Under the pieces are notes generated by a model. It was not told the DNA's origin. It ran no database searches and saw nothing but the letters and a program-made list of their open reading frames with translations. From Oscheius dolichura (taxonomy: Eukaryota > Nematoda > Chromadorea > Rhabditida > Rhabditidae): a stretch of 64,000 nucleotides of DNA. The stretch is from the NCBI GenBank assembly GCA_932521035.1, contig OW051494.1, positions 916,001 through 980,000 of the forward strand, written 5' to 3'. Below are positions 33,162-50,200 of the stretch, one piece after another; within the stretch, counting starts at the first letter, position 1; the number at the start of each line of letters is the position of its first letter. The position numbers were made by a program, and so were the translations under genes.

Positions 33162-33421
33162 ATGACTACTGCCGCTGCTCCCAAAAAGGAAACGCCCAAG
33201 AAGACATTAGATGATGAGGAATTTGAAGAATTCCCTGTACAGGTAGAATTGCTTTCCTTTCTGAATTGCTTTGTAACTAGGAATGGGCAGAGAAGGCTGA
33301 TGACGCCGAAGATGATGATGTCAACGTGTGGGAAGACAATTGGGATGATGAGACTAACGAAAGCGAATTTTCCAAGCAATTGAAAGAAGAACTGGCTAAG
33401 AAGGGGCACAAAGTCGTCTAA
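33162..33421 (+). CDS. dss-1: DSS1/SEM1 proteasome-lid protein, copy 2, 73 aa
   Basis: Exons 33162-33242 and 33281-33421. By eye it differs from copy 1 at only two positions in 260 bp: a silent lysine codon change and one intron base; the encoded protein is identical. Similarity extends into the 3' UTR, including AATAAA. Unlike copy 1 it has no gene immediately upstream on its strand, so it would need its own promoter within the 322-bp spacer shared with RPL23A. It is either a very recent duplicate or kept identical by gene conversion. Confidence 0.9.
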
Positions 33422-33521
33422 TTTGCTTCCACAATCTCCAATGTTACTGTACACGATTTTATTTTATATATACCCAATAAACTTTGAACATTTATAACAA
33501 CGTTGGCAACATGATTGAAAA

Positions 33522-36500
33522 TCACTCGTCCGCTTTGATATCCTTCAGTACAGCTTGACGTTCTCGTCCTAGTTTAGGAAGCTCCGATTTGTCTGGTCGG
33601 TCCCACTTATTCACTAAAGAACCTCCCTAAAATATAAAATAGTGTAAGAGTAAAATAATTGTTCCTACTTGTCTCTTCTTCGGTCGCTTTTTCTGCTGTG
33701 GCCTTACTTCATTTGGGTCTGTAGATTGCATGCTCAAACATTGATGTTCTACAGGAAATGGATCTTTAGATATGAGAATATATACAACTGGAGTTTCTAT
33801 TGTCACTTTTAGCCTGAAAACAATTGATTTTGTAGTAATTTTACAGACAAATCAATTACCTGTCCAAATTCTCGATAATCGGATCCCAAAATACTGTTTT
33901 CCTTGCTGTTTGAAGTGTATTCCATTGGTACAGAGGAATCTGAAAAAAAAACATTTGAATAATTTACCAAGTTTTTACTTGTCAATAAATAACTGGTAAA
34001 AAGGTAATCCAGTTTCAAGTAATTTTTCATTCATTCTTTCTACTACATCCCCGACCAGTGGGATGTCTAACTACCGCTCCTCGGTAATTTTGATTTTCGT
34101 TGCCATCGAAAATCACAAGTTTTTAGAGTAGCAGCCGATCTCCAAGGAATAGGTCGAGAAGTAACGACTACAACCTGCGCTCCCAATGTGATGGAGTAAG
34201 CTGTGATTACGCTCTCTCGTTGAGCCCTACTAACTCATCCTCGAGTATCCGGTCGTCTCGTGGATCCAGGCGCAGTTCTACGCCTCTCCATACTCCGAGG
34301 CACCGCTCTGCCCCTACTCGCACCGCAAGAAGCCGTTCAATGCCTCTCCGTACTCCGAGACGCCGCTCTGCCCCTCTTCGCACTCCAAGGAGCCGTTCGA
34401 TGCCTCTCCGTACTTCGAGACGCCGCTCTGCTCCTCTTCGCACCGCAAGAAGCCGCTCTGGATCTATTCGTACCCCAAGGAGCCGCGATTCTTCGTCTTC
34501 CCGCTTCATTTCTAGCCGTAGTGACAGTCGAAGCGGCTCATCCAGCTCAAGTGGCCGCAGCCGATCTACCAGCTCCTCTCGCTCATCGGATTTCCGCTAT
34601 GACACTGGCCGCTCTGAGGTAACCGCCTACTTTTTGCAGAAATCTTAAAATTTTTAGACCAGTTCAAGTTCTTCGGCCTCGTCTGCTTCTGAAAGCGACC
34701 GCCCGTCCCGCTCGAGGATCCGCGACAGAAAGCCGAAGGCGTACCAAAACTCGAGCGTCTCCTTGTTGAGGACTCCGGATGGTTCAATTCCGCGTACTCC
34801 TTCTCGCGATCTTAGCAGCAGTCCTGGAGGAATCTTGAGAAATGACTCTACACTCTCCCTAGTCCGGAGCCCTTTCCTGACTACTCGCAGCCAAATCTAC
34901 AGCCCCTTCCATCCTCGTAGCCGTACCGCCAGTCCATTAACTGCCGTTCCTCGTAACCGTAGCACCAGTCCAGGCAGTTTGCTGTCGCAGCAGATGCCTC
35001 TTATTCCTGATGTCTGGAACCGGCACGGGCAAAATGTCGATCACTCGTGGAATTTCGTTGGAACTAAGTCTGCCCAGGAGCTGGAGAAGAAGCACGACGA
35101 CTACCAGCTGATTGTGGACAAGGAGCTGAAGGTCAAAACGACTTGTGCGTACTATTTCGAGGAGAATCGGCTGGTGATCGACAGCCAGATGATTGTCATG
35201 CCGAAGAATTTTACCGAGATGGAACTGCTCCAGGAGGTCGATGAAATGAAGGCAATGGTAAGTATTTTAGTCCATAAAATGAACGCTGACCGCTTTATGA
35301 TTTTCACTGCTTTTACTAACTAAAGTATACTAATTATTTTACTAACTACCTACTTATTGCACTTTCAGGATGGAAAAGTCTTCATAGAAGCTTTTACCGA
35401 TGGCGAAGATGTCATGGAATTGATGGAATTGTCTGTGCTGACGAGCCGCCGCGCCATTTTCATCCGTCGCGAGTCGAAGCTCACCCTGGCTGGAAAGACT
35501 TCAGCCTATCACTACCACCCGATCCACGGTGTCTGCCACGCCCGTCTGGCCAACCAGGACACTGCCCTCCACGTGGAGTCGATCTACAGTTCTACCAGAA
35601 CGACCGACGCCGTGTCCAGAAAGGAGGCCATCGTGCTGACGTTTGACAGCCAAGGCGGTGCCGCCGCCCATAGCCTGGAGCTGCAGCGGCAGATGAAAAA
35701 AACGCCATGGGTTCTGCCTCCCTCGGAACACGACGGCGTCTACATGATCGAGAATGCTAATTGTGCCGGCCGTGTTATGATCCTGGAACGTGATATGCAC
35801 TTGAAGAAGACGCTGTGGCGAAACGCTCCCGACTGGAGGAAGGAAGTCGTTGGAAATCATCTGCTTCAAACCGAGCCAACTCCTGTCCACGCCGTTGCCC
35901 GTCCGCCAGCTACCACGCCGCCGCCAAACCAACAGCAGGAGAGAAATCTTCAGATGACGCCGCCGATGAAGTGCAGGCCCCGTGTTTCGGACACTGTAAG
36001 CGTCTCTCCGCCGCCTGCTACAATGGACGACGCTCGTCAGCAGACATTCCGCTCTGCCAGGACCCCGCCTACTGTGAATGGCCGTTCTTCTGTTGTGAAG
36101 AAGCTCTCCGGCCAGGGCGCGACTCCCACCAAGTCTGACGGCAAGACGGCCCCGGTCAAGAAGAAGCACGACGAGACGCCGATGCCGAAGCAGCAACATC
36201 ACCAGCTGAAGAAGGCCATGGAGCCGAACGAATACGTGGTTCTAGTCCCCAAGGTGCGCCTCACGATCAACGGCCCCTTCAATCTGGCCGGCGTCTATAG
36301 TGTGGTTGTGAAGAATGTCGGCCCAAAGCACGTGGCCTGGTGTATCAAGACGAACAACCTGGATGCTTTCCTCTTCAAGCCGACAAATGGTGTCCTCGAG
36401 CCGGAAAAGGATGTCAAGGTCACAGTCAATTTCAACGGCATTCCGGAGCAGCAGAAAATTCCCGACAATGATCGCATCGAGGTGCGCTACGTCGTGGTAG

Positions 36501-37158
36501 AGGGTGGCACGAAGTACAGCCACGCCCTCTTCGAAGCCTCCAATACCATCAGGGTAACGAAGTCCCTCGCCATTGGATATAACAATTAGAAAAAAATTCG
36601 AGAATAAATGACTTTAAGTCCCGTCTTTGTTTTTATCCTACCCTAATAATGGGCAGATGTCTGTCTGTCTGTCTGTCTGTATGACCTGTCGCCTGTACGG
36701 ATTGACCGGTCAAATGAGAGAGAAGCAGAAAGTTTCCACCGGCTAACCTTATCTGACTGTCAAAGGTTATTCGACAAGAAAATTACTAGAACAGCTCTTT
36801 GGGAAGGGGGAGCCGGCGCTGTCGACTATTTTTCGACCCAGTTGTTAACCCCGCCGTCGAAGACGGTCGGAGGCATACTTGTAAATTAGAAAAAAATATA
36901 GAAAAAGTTACCCACCTGTGAATTGCGTTTGAAGACTTCCACACATGAGATGCACTTGTCTGCGGCGTCGCCAACTCCCTCGAAGATGACATGTCTCACC
37001 GTCTCGTCTTCAAATTGCTTATTGGCATGGTCTAGGATGTGCCCGAATTTTGTGTTCTTCTTCAGCTTCATTACAGTAACTCCTTCGGTATACGGCGAAG
37101 GAAATGGGGGCGACGCTTCTATTATCTCTTCTTGATCTGATGGCACATAGTTTTCCAT
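33522..37158 (-). CDS. Alba-domain protein, RPP25/RPP25L-like, 190 aa
   Basis: Four exons: 36916-37158, 33860-33939, 33669-33813 and 33522-33626. Exon 1 carries the Alba core (MKLKKNTKFGHILDHANKQF, VRHVIFEGVGDAADKCISCV, EVFKR). Exons 2-3 complete it exactly where human RPP25 continues: YQWNTLQTARKTVFWDPIIE, LKVTIETPVVYILISKDPFP. A basic KKRPKKRQ tract follows. The family is the p25 subunit of RNase P/MRP or its paralogue, binding RNA in the nucleolus. The exon 1/2 junction is phase 0 at both sides, so the 2976-bp intron 33940-36915 is supported although it spans an entire opposite-strand gene. A TTTTCAG acceptor lies 2 nt before the start. Confidence 0.85.
34063..36589 (+). CDS. RS-rich protein with C-terminal MSP domain, 777 aa, nested
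   Basis: Four exons: 34063-34083, 34127-34618, 34658-35257 and 35369-36589. Residues 1-~240 are Arg/Ser-rich with a tandem unit of about 20 residues of the form RSRSMPLRTPRRRSAPLRTP, resembling splicing-factor RS domains. Residues ~290-520 form an unrecognised folded region (VWNRHGQNVDHSWNFVG, VFIEAFTDGEDVMELMELSV). A Pro/Gln-rich linker follows. The last ~110 residues are a major-sperm-protein-type beta domain (PKVRLTINGPFNLAGVYSVV, VKNVGPKHVAWCIKTNNLDA, GVLEPEKDVKVTVNF). MSP domains in nematodes are found in sperm cytoskeleton and adaptor proteins; the RS/MSP combination is unfamiliar to me. The gene lies wholly within the first intron of the Alba gene on the other strand. AATAAA lies 14 bp after the stop. 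Confidence 0.85.
36634..36878. repeat. Dispersed repeat family C, copy 2
   Basis: Matches 14162-14342 (ATCCTACCCTAATAATGGGC at the start, GGTCGGAGGCAT at the end) with a five-unit CTGT microsatellite and about 60 bp of extra internal sequence. It lies in the Alba intron just downstream of the nested gene. Confidence 0.65.
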
Positions 37159-38473
37159 CACTGAAAATAAGCAAAAATTTTAACTGAAAAAAAGAAGAAT
37201 CGAGACATCTTCCACAGTTGTTTGTTGTATAGTCCGTTTGGGGCACGGAAATAAGTTCTCACCCCTCTGGACGCGCAGAAATAAGTTCTCACCGTTCCAG
37301 TTTCTTCATATTTTGTGTTATTTTCAGCGGATACCCCCTCCCAAATAAAGGCTCCGAAGGAGACATGTGGACGAGGAGCCACTAAGCAGGGGGTCCGGGG
37401 GGCACAGCCCCCCGGATACTTACCTTATAATCTCCCTATAGAACGATAACACAAAATATGAAGAAACATAGTGAAACTGGAACGGTGAGAACTAATTTCC
37501 GAGAGGCGCGCGGAAATAAGTTCTCGCACCCGCGCGAGGTTACAGAATTAATCTTTAGCGCTATAGCCGCGGCTTTTCGATTGGAAACCGACCATAATTA
37601 TGTCTAATTGGTCCGCTCTAATAAATACTTTGTTCGAAGCGAACACGAAGCCATAAGAAGAAAATAAAAAATGGGTAGCAGGATAATATTTATTCATCAT
37701 CATTGGGATGTTTTATTGGAACAACCATCACCGTGGCAATACGAAGTGACAAAGACAATAAATTGTTTGAAATAACCAAGTAGAAAGAGAAGGACAGCTT
37801 TACAGAAACCACTGTGGAAATTTTTTAGCTTGCATACCAGCAGGGCACCAGTAGGCAACATTGCATTCCAATCGGTGGAAGAGGGGACCCGAAAACCACC
37901 TGAAATTTCAATTTTGAGAGATTGCCTCAATGGTGAACATGATTTGTTAGTCACGGTGCTATAAAAACAAGCTTTACTATTAAAAAGCTCGAATACTTAG
38001 ACAATACTTGCCGTAATAAATAGGCTTACTATTATTATCATAACAAAAGAAAGCTAAAAATCACACCACATGATGTGTCAGAGAGCGGCTTAAAACATAA
38101 ACGAAAGACAATAAACTACAGAAAAATAACGGGACAAGGTTATAGTGCAATTCCTCTCCTGAAAGCAAACAAGCGTTAGTGCGAACACAAATGGTTAGAG
38201 AAAAAAACAAGCAATTAAAAACTAACCCTTTACCGAGGCGCACGGCTGTACAGACTTGCGCAAAGTCGATATTGCAGGATCGACTGCGTCCTGGTCGACG
38301 GCACGGCGGCTGGGAGAATGATTGGGAGGGGAATTTAAACTATCCGAAAAATGAAAAATTACGAATAAGGAGGTTGTTCTACGAGTAGAATTATTAGAAA
38401 TTTTAAGAGAGAGATTACAAAAGTAAATTGATTGAATTGGAGAGGGCCAATCACCTCCAGCCGCCGCCCGCAA
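37159..38473. other. Intergenic between Alba gene and eRF1
   Basis: Apart from the inverted-repeat element at 37245-37524 it is AT-rich without supported genes. Downstream signals of eRF1 (-) and upstream signals of the Alba gene (-) must lie here; none is distinctive. Confidence 0.5.
37245..37524. repeat. Inverted-repeat element with internal direct repeats
   Basis: About 280 bp. The left arm contains AATAAGTTCTCACC twice, then GTTCCAGTTTCTTCATATTT. The right arm holds the complements (AATATGAAGAAACATAGTGA, ACTGGAACGGTGAGAACTAA and GAAATAAGTTCTCGC). A GGGGGGCACAGCCCCCC palindrome sits near the centre. Structure suits a non-autonomous DNA transposon. Confidence 0.6.
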
Positions 38474-44293
<5,820 letters not shown>

Positions 44294-47200
44294 ATGGATT
44301 ATTCATTCAACGATGCGGCAATGAACGATCCCTTCCTGTCGCTGGACACCAATTTGGATGATATTAGCGGTGAGTTCTGTTACCGTAATCTAACTGAGTA
44401 TCTAATGAGCTACGCAGCTAAATTTCTCTATTTTTTCCTTGAAAAATGACCTAGAGAAGGCCCCATAGGGTTTTTGCTCCCTTTTCTGGGCTTCAATTCC
44501 TTTGCACTCAATTTCTGTGAAGAGAAAAGCTTTCCTCCTACTCGATTTCTTTATTTTCTTCCTTCAATTGAGTATCAAACGCCCTACGCAGTTAAATTTT
44601 GGTCCTCCTCATGGCTACAGTATCCGTTTCCTCTCTCAACTTAATTCTCGCGATCATTATGGATTTTTCGAGTTTTCTGTTTAAATTTGCTCTCTAGAAG
44701 ACCTTTGCTTCATTTTTCGTCTTTGGCTGCGTATCAAACGGTCTACGCAGTTGAATTCCCTTCATTTTATCCCAAAGAGCCTCCCGGATCCTCATTTCCT
44801 CCCTTCCACAGTATTTTCTCCCTTCTCGCCCCTTCTGCTTATCGCCACGTGGAGGTAGACCTTGGGGAAGACCCGAGGGAGGAGACAGGCCCTCCTGGGA
44901 GAGAGGGTCACGAGCCGGTTCATCCAGTTCAAAACATGACGACAAGGGGGAGGGAGGGGAGGACAGATACATGCTATTGATAGACTACAGACAGACTCAT
45001 TTTACTCCTACTTATTTCCCCCAAATTCGCTCTAGGAGCCCAAGATTAGCCGTCAGCTCGGAGATGGCCCCGTCCTCGATAGTCTAATCCCCTGCACCCG
45101 TAAATTCTCGGCAAAACAAAGGTATAAAGGCGAGACAGTTTTGTAAGAGTTTTGAATAAAGAAGATCCACCTGCCGAGACTTTACGGGTGCAGGGAAGCG
45201 GACTATCGAGGACGGAGCCTGTTGCCACTTTTTGCTCTATCCCACTCGTTCTTTTGATTAATTTCACATCTATTTTAAAGGTCTATTTAAAGAATTCTTG
45301 GTTTTTAACCAATTTAAGCCATAATTAAATCCCAGGAAGGGATCAAAAAGGCGCGGGGGCGGGTAGACCTTCAGAAAGGCGAAACGACCCGTCATCTCTC
45401 AATTGTTGTTATTTTTCTTCCAAAATTCTTGTTTATATTCACATTTCATGACGTATCCAACTCAGACGCATTACAATCCGACTTATTTCTCTGAAAAATT
45501 GGCTGTAAAATCCAAAAATACGGATGAGAAAGAATAACAACAGAAAAGATAGGGATGAAGCTCTTTTGTGACTCATTGGCTCGTTTTTAGTTACCAAGAT
45601 CTGGATTTTTTTAACAGTATCGATTTATTTGACAGTGTACATTTATTGTTTATATTTTATTACCGAATATTCTTAAATTTGGGCTTTTGGAGAGGCCAGA
45701 AGGAGGCAAGAACGGGCGTCTTTCCTCTAGGTTACGGTACCTCGAGACAATTTATGTTTTTTGGCCCCCATATGGATGTCTTATGAATTGCGCGGGGTTA
45801 ATGGAAACCAGCGATTCCTAGGTTCAAAATATTCAGAAAACTCTGCTCTACAAAATAGATACGATTCCTTTTTGCCTAATTACCACCGTGGCTCCATAAA
45901 GCCGTCGAATCCGCGGTATTTAAACTGGACCGAGAAGCCCTACTTCCCAGTCAATTTCAGAAGTTTTTTTTTCCGAGAAACAGGTCTCCAAACTACTTTT
46001 CCGTTCTCCCTATCTCAGCAGCTATAAAACTAGAGAAAAAAAGCTAAAAAATTGGCTGATAAACTCGTCAGGATCCATTCATTTCCCCCGGTTGACCTTT
46101 CCTCTCCAGTTCTCTGGTCACCGGACCGCTTCCCGTGTTCTGCTCTCTTTCTCCCTTCCCCAGCTCCAAACCAGCATCAGAAAAGAGTAAATATCACTTC
46201 GTCACTGTCTTCTTTTCTTATCTTATTATGTACTAACCTGGGGGGAATATTTCGTGGACGTGTTCTGTGAAGTAGGGGGCTTTTCCCCCTTATCGCGGGG
46301 AGGTCAGTCGCCCTTGGGGAAGTCCCATCTAACTTCTTCTATAAAGAGCTAGATGGTCCTACAACGAACGTTTTGTAAGTTTTCCTAATTGTAAATACCG
46401 TAACCCGGTTACTGTAGACGTTATCTTCTCGAGACCAGACAGAAATCCTCTTTGTTCCTCAATTTACGGTCAGCGCGGCTGAATTCTCTTGTCAGGCTCC
46501 GTGGGTCCTTCCACGATTATTTTATTGGATTTTAAAGTAATACAGACCTTTAATATGATCTCCACTTACTGTGGAATTATTCTCCATTCGAGACCAGGTC
46601 GAAATTCGCCTTTGTTCCCGAGTTATAGGCCGCCAATTCAAAGAGCGCACCCCCTAGCTCCTCATTCAGGGTTTCTAGGCTCCCATAGCGACTTTTTTTA
46701 TTAATTTAAATATGATAGACAATCCTATAGACCTTTAAAATCCTCCTAACTCTCTCAAAATCAATCCAATTTCAGCAGTAATCCAAATGGACGAGTCCTA
46801 CGGCCTCGGCTCGTCCTGGCACTCCCAGCAGCCCTCCTCCTCCTACCATAACCTTTATCCCCGTCCGAATCAACACAGCCCCCCTCAGGAATATTACGAT
46901 CCCGTAAAGTGAGTCCTTCTTTCTATTTTTATATTCAAAAAAACATTTAGATCGCGGGAGATTGGCTCGATCGTTTCCCTGCTCCAGTCCGACTCCCCTC
47001 CCCATAATGAACTCTATTCAAATATCAAATTCTCCCCGCCAAATCTCGACATCGACGGCTGTAATCTGAACGGAACGGCGAGGATGCTCCCCTCCCTCCA
47101 CCACCACCAACAACAACAACAACATCAGTATCAGCCAGGATCTCTTGTAAGTTGGCTCTCTGGCTCTCTGTTTGCTACCGGCTGTCTAACTGAGGTGGTA

Positions 47201-50200
47201 CTCAAAATTGGAAGTTTTGCCTGTCTAACTGTGGTCCCTATAACCTCCCGGCAAATTCGCTCTTCCACCTTTTCTTGTATCTCAGATCTCCCCTAGGGAA
47301 TTTGACTGTCTAACTGTGGCGCTAATCGCTGTTTAACTGTCTAGTTGTGTTCCTTATCCAGTACCGTAACCCTTTGCTCTCTCTCTGTCCAAAGTTTCCA
47401 TGCAATTTTTCCCCGTTTTCCCAAGATTTTTCTGATGTTTCTGATTTATTTGGGCAAAGTTCTTCTCCTGCTCAAATCACTGCTAGTCAAAAACAAATCA
47501 CGGCACTGATTAGAGATGCCATTTCCAGGAGAAAAACTGGGACAAAGTACTGTTGGCCGTGATTTTTGCCAGATAACGGGGGCTTGACTTCTGATAAATG
47601 GGAGAAATTCCATATTTTTTTTGCTCTCCAAAATATGGGGGGAATGATTTAGTGGACATTTGAACAAGGGGAGGAACGCCGCCCTATGCTGACTCTTGAT
47701 CTCGGGAATATTTCATCAGATAACGAAGAAACCGGGGGGAGAACAACAGAAAAAGCCAGGAAGACCCAGGGGGATTACTGTAACAATGGAAAATTATTTC
47801 TACGCAATGAAAACATAAAATTACAGCTTGTAAATGTCATGCAACCCACAAGAAGGCTGAAAATTGGCGCGCCCGCCGTTTAGCAGACATAATTTGGCGT
47901 ATTTAGACGGAAAATAACTGTATTACTACTTTTGTCCATTCTTTTTTTCGAAGTTTAGACCTTTTTCGATTGTTTTCTACCTTTTCAGACCCTTCTACTG
48001 GCTTTCCTGATCATTTTTTGATCTGTAAATGACCCTAAAGAACGCCCAACCGAGAACAGAAATCAACTGTTCCCAGCATTTCGCGTGAACGGTGTCATCG
48101 CTTCCAGCAGGGCTCTTTTTTCCCTTCCCGGGACTTTTTATCTCAAATAGTGGTTGGGTCATCAGTCTGCAGGGTCTGCTGCTTAAAAATACGGATAACA
48201 ATCGGCCGGGTTGTAGAGATAAGGCGAGGGAGACACCAGGGAAAAGCCGATTGACAGTCAGTGACTTTTAATGTGCCGCCGACAGATCTGTGGTTCCTGA
48301 ACGGAAAAGAACAACACGGGAGGGGTTCTCTGAAGTCTGAAATAGAAAAGGGGACTTTCTCGCGTGCGCCCACACCCGTAAAATTTCGGCAGCACGGTGA
48401 GAATGAAGGGGGACGCGCCCCCGGTAAAAATGGATTCAATTGCCGAGACTTTACGGGTGCGGGCGCGCGAAGTCGACTAGAGCCATTTTTTGGGATAAAC
48501 GGCTATCTGGGCTATTTTTTCGGCTCTTCGGTTGTTTTTAAAGGTCTGGTTATATAATCCAGAGGTTACTCTATGTATCCGCCACAGTTAGACAGTCAGA
48601 CAGCCACAATACCACAGCCAGCCATAGTACCACAGTTAGGCACCCACCATTCTACAGTATCCTCTAGTTCAAAAAATTATAATCTTAGCTTCAGGCCCAA
48701 CAACTTGCCGCCCCTGCAATGCAGCCACACCCTCACCAACAACAGGTCATGTCCCCGCCGGCGATGTACGTCGACACGCAAATGTCGCCGGAATATCACG
48801 AACAGAAGGTGGCTCTCTCCCTTTTTAGAGTATAAATCTAGACATTTTAGCCATTTATGCACACCCCGGTGAAAGTAGAAAATCCCCACTCGCCGCCGGA
48901 TAACCCGAGAAAGACGTCCAACACTAAGGAGGAGCTCATCCGCATGCTGGTACGTTTCCTGCTCTTTTTGAAGTATTTCATGTGGAAAATGCAGCAAAAT
49001 GGGTAATTTTAAAGATCTGGAACGATCTAGATGGGCCAAATTAACCTTCTAGGTGGTTCAGCCACCACAGGGAGTGCTAACTGTGGCTCTTTCAGATGTG
49101 GCGCGACCAAAACACAGGAATCCGGTGCCGTGTTAGCAATTACTGCACCCGTAAAATCTCGGTAGCAGGAGGAATTGGAAGAACGTCTAGCTTTGCATAA
49201 AATAAATAATTCTGCCGAGATTTTACGGCTGCAAGGGGACGGATCTGGGCCAGGGGAGTTGGAAATGACAGGAATTCATTTTTCTATATTTTTTAAATAT
49301 AAAATTAAATAAATATTTCTATTTTCAGATGAACATGTCACCTAGCGACGTGGAGAAGTTGAAAAACAAACAAGGAGGCGCCCCGGCGGCGGAGCCGCGG
49401 GCCCGGCCCTCCGCCGTGGCTACCCGGGTAACAAAAGAACACGACGGGTCCCGCCACGCAAGTATTCAACGACCGAAATGGACAGAGGATGAAGACGACG
49501 ACGGGGACGACATGGACGACGATGACGGGGTCCCGGTGCGAAAAGGACCGAAGACGGAGAGAAGGACAGCCCACAACCTGATAGAGAAGAAGTACCGCTG
49601 CTCGATAAATGACAGAATACAACATTTGAAGAGCATGTTGGCCGGCGAGGATGCCAAGGTACACAAAGTAGGCTAATTTAATCAAAAATATCAAGAATAA
49701 AGGGGCTACAGTAACCCAGAAGAGAAGAAAATCTCCGATAATGCGAAAAATCCCAAAAGGGGAACAAATTGGTCTAAAATAAGAGATTTTTCACCATTTT
49801 TCGGTTATTTTTTACATTTTCACTGGTTTTTATACATTAAACTACTATTTAAATTATTATAAACTCATTAAAATTGTATAAAATAGCGTTAAAGTTGCAG
49901 TTGAGCAAGTCTGCCACGCTGAGGAAGGCCATCGACCATATCGCCAACCTAGAAGCTGAAAACTCCTCCCTGAAGCATGAAAATGATCGGCTCTTGTCAA
50001 TTCTTCGTGCTCATCGAATAGAGGTGATTTTCCTACCCATTCTAGTTTTAAAAAATGAAGCGAATTTTTTGACCCGGGCGCCGCTGGAATCCAAAGTGGC
50101 GCGCTTCCGCCGCCGTACCCGTAAAGTCTCGGCAGTAAGTCGGGTTTTCACGCTTTAGCGGGGTTTTCAATATTTTTTCTTCCCTTGATGGTACGGGTGC

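Noticed and set aside
35501-36202. 233-codon minus-strand frame within the RS/MSP gene
   Set aside because: Antisense of a long GC-rich coding exon; the + strand reading contains the MSP domain.
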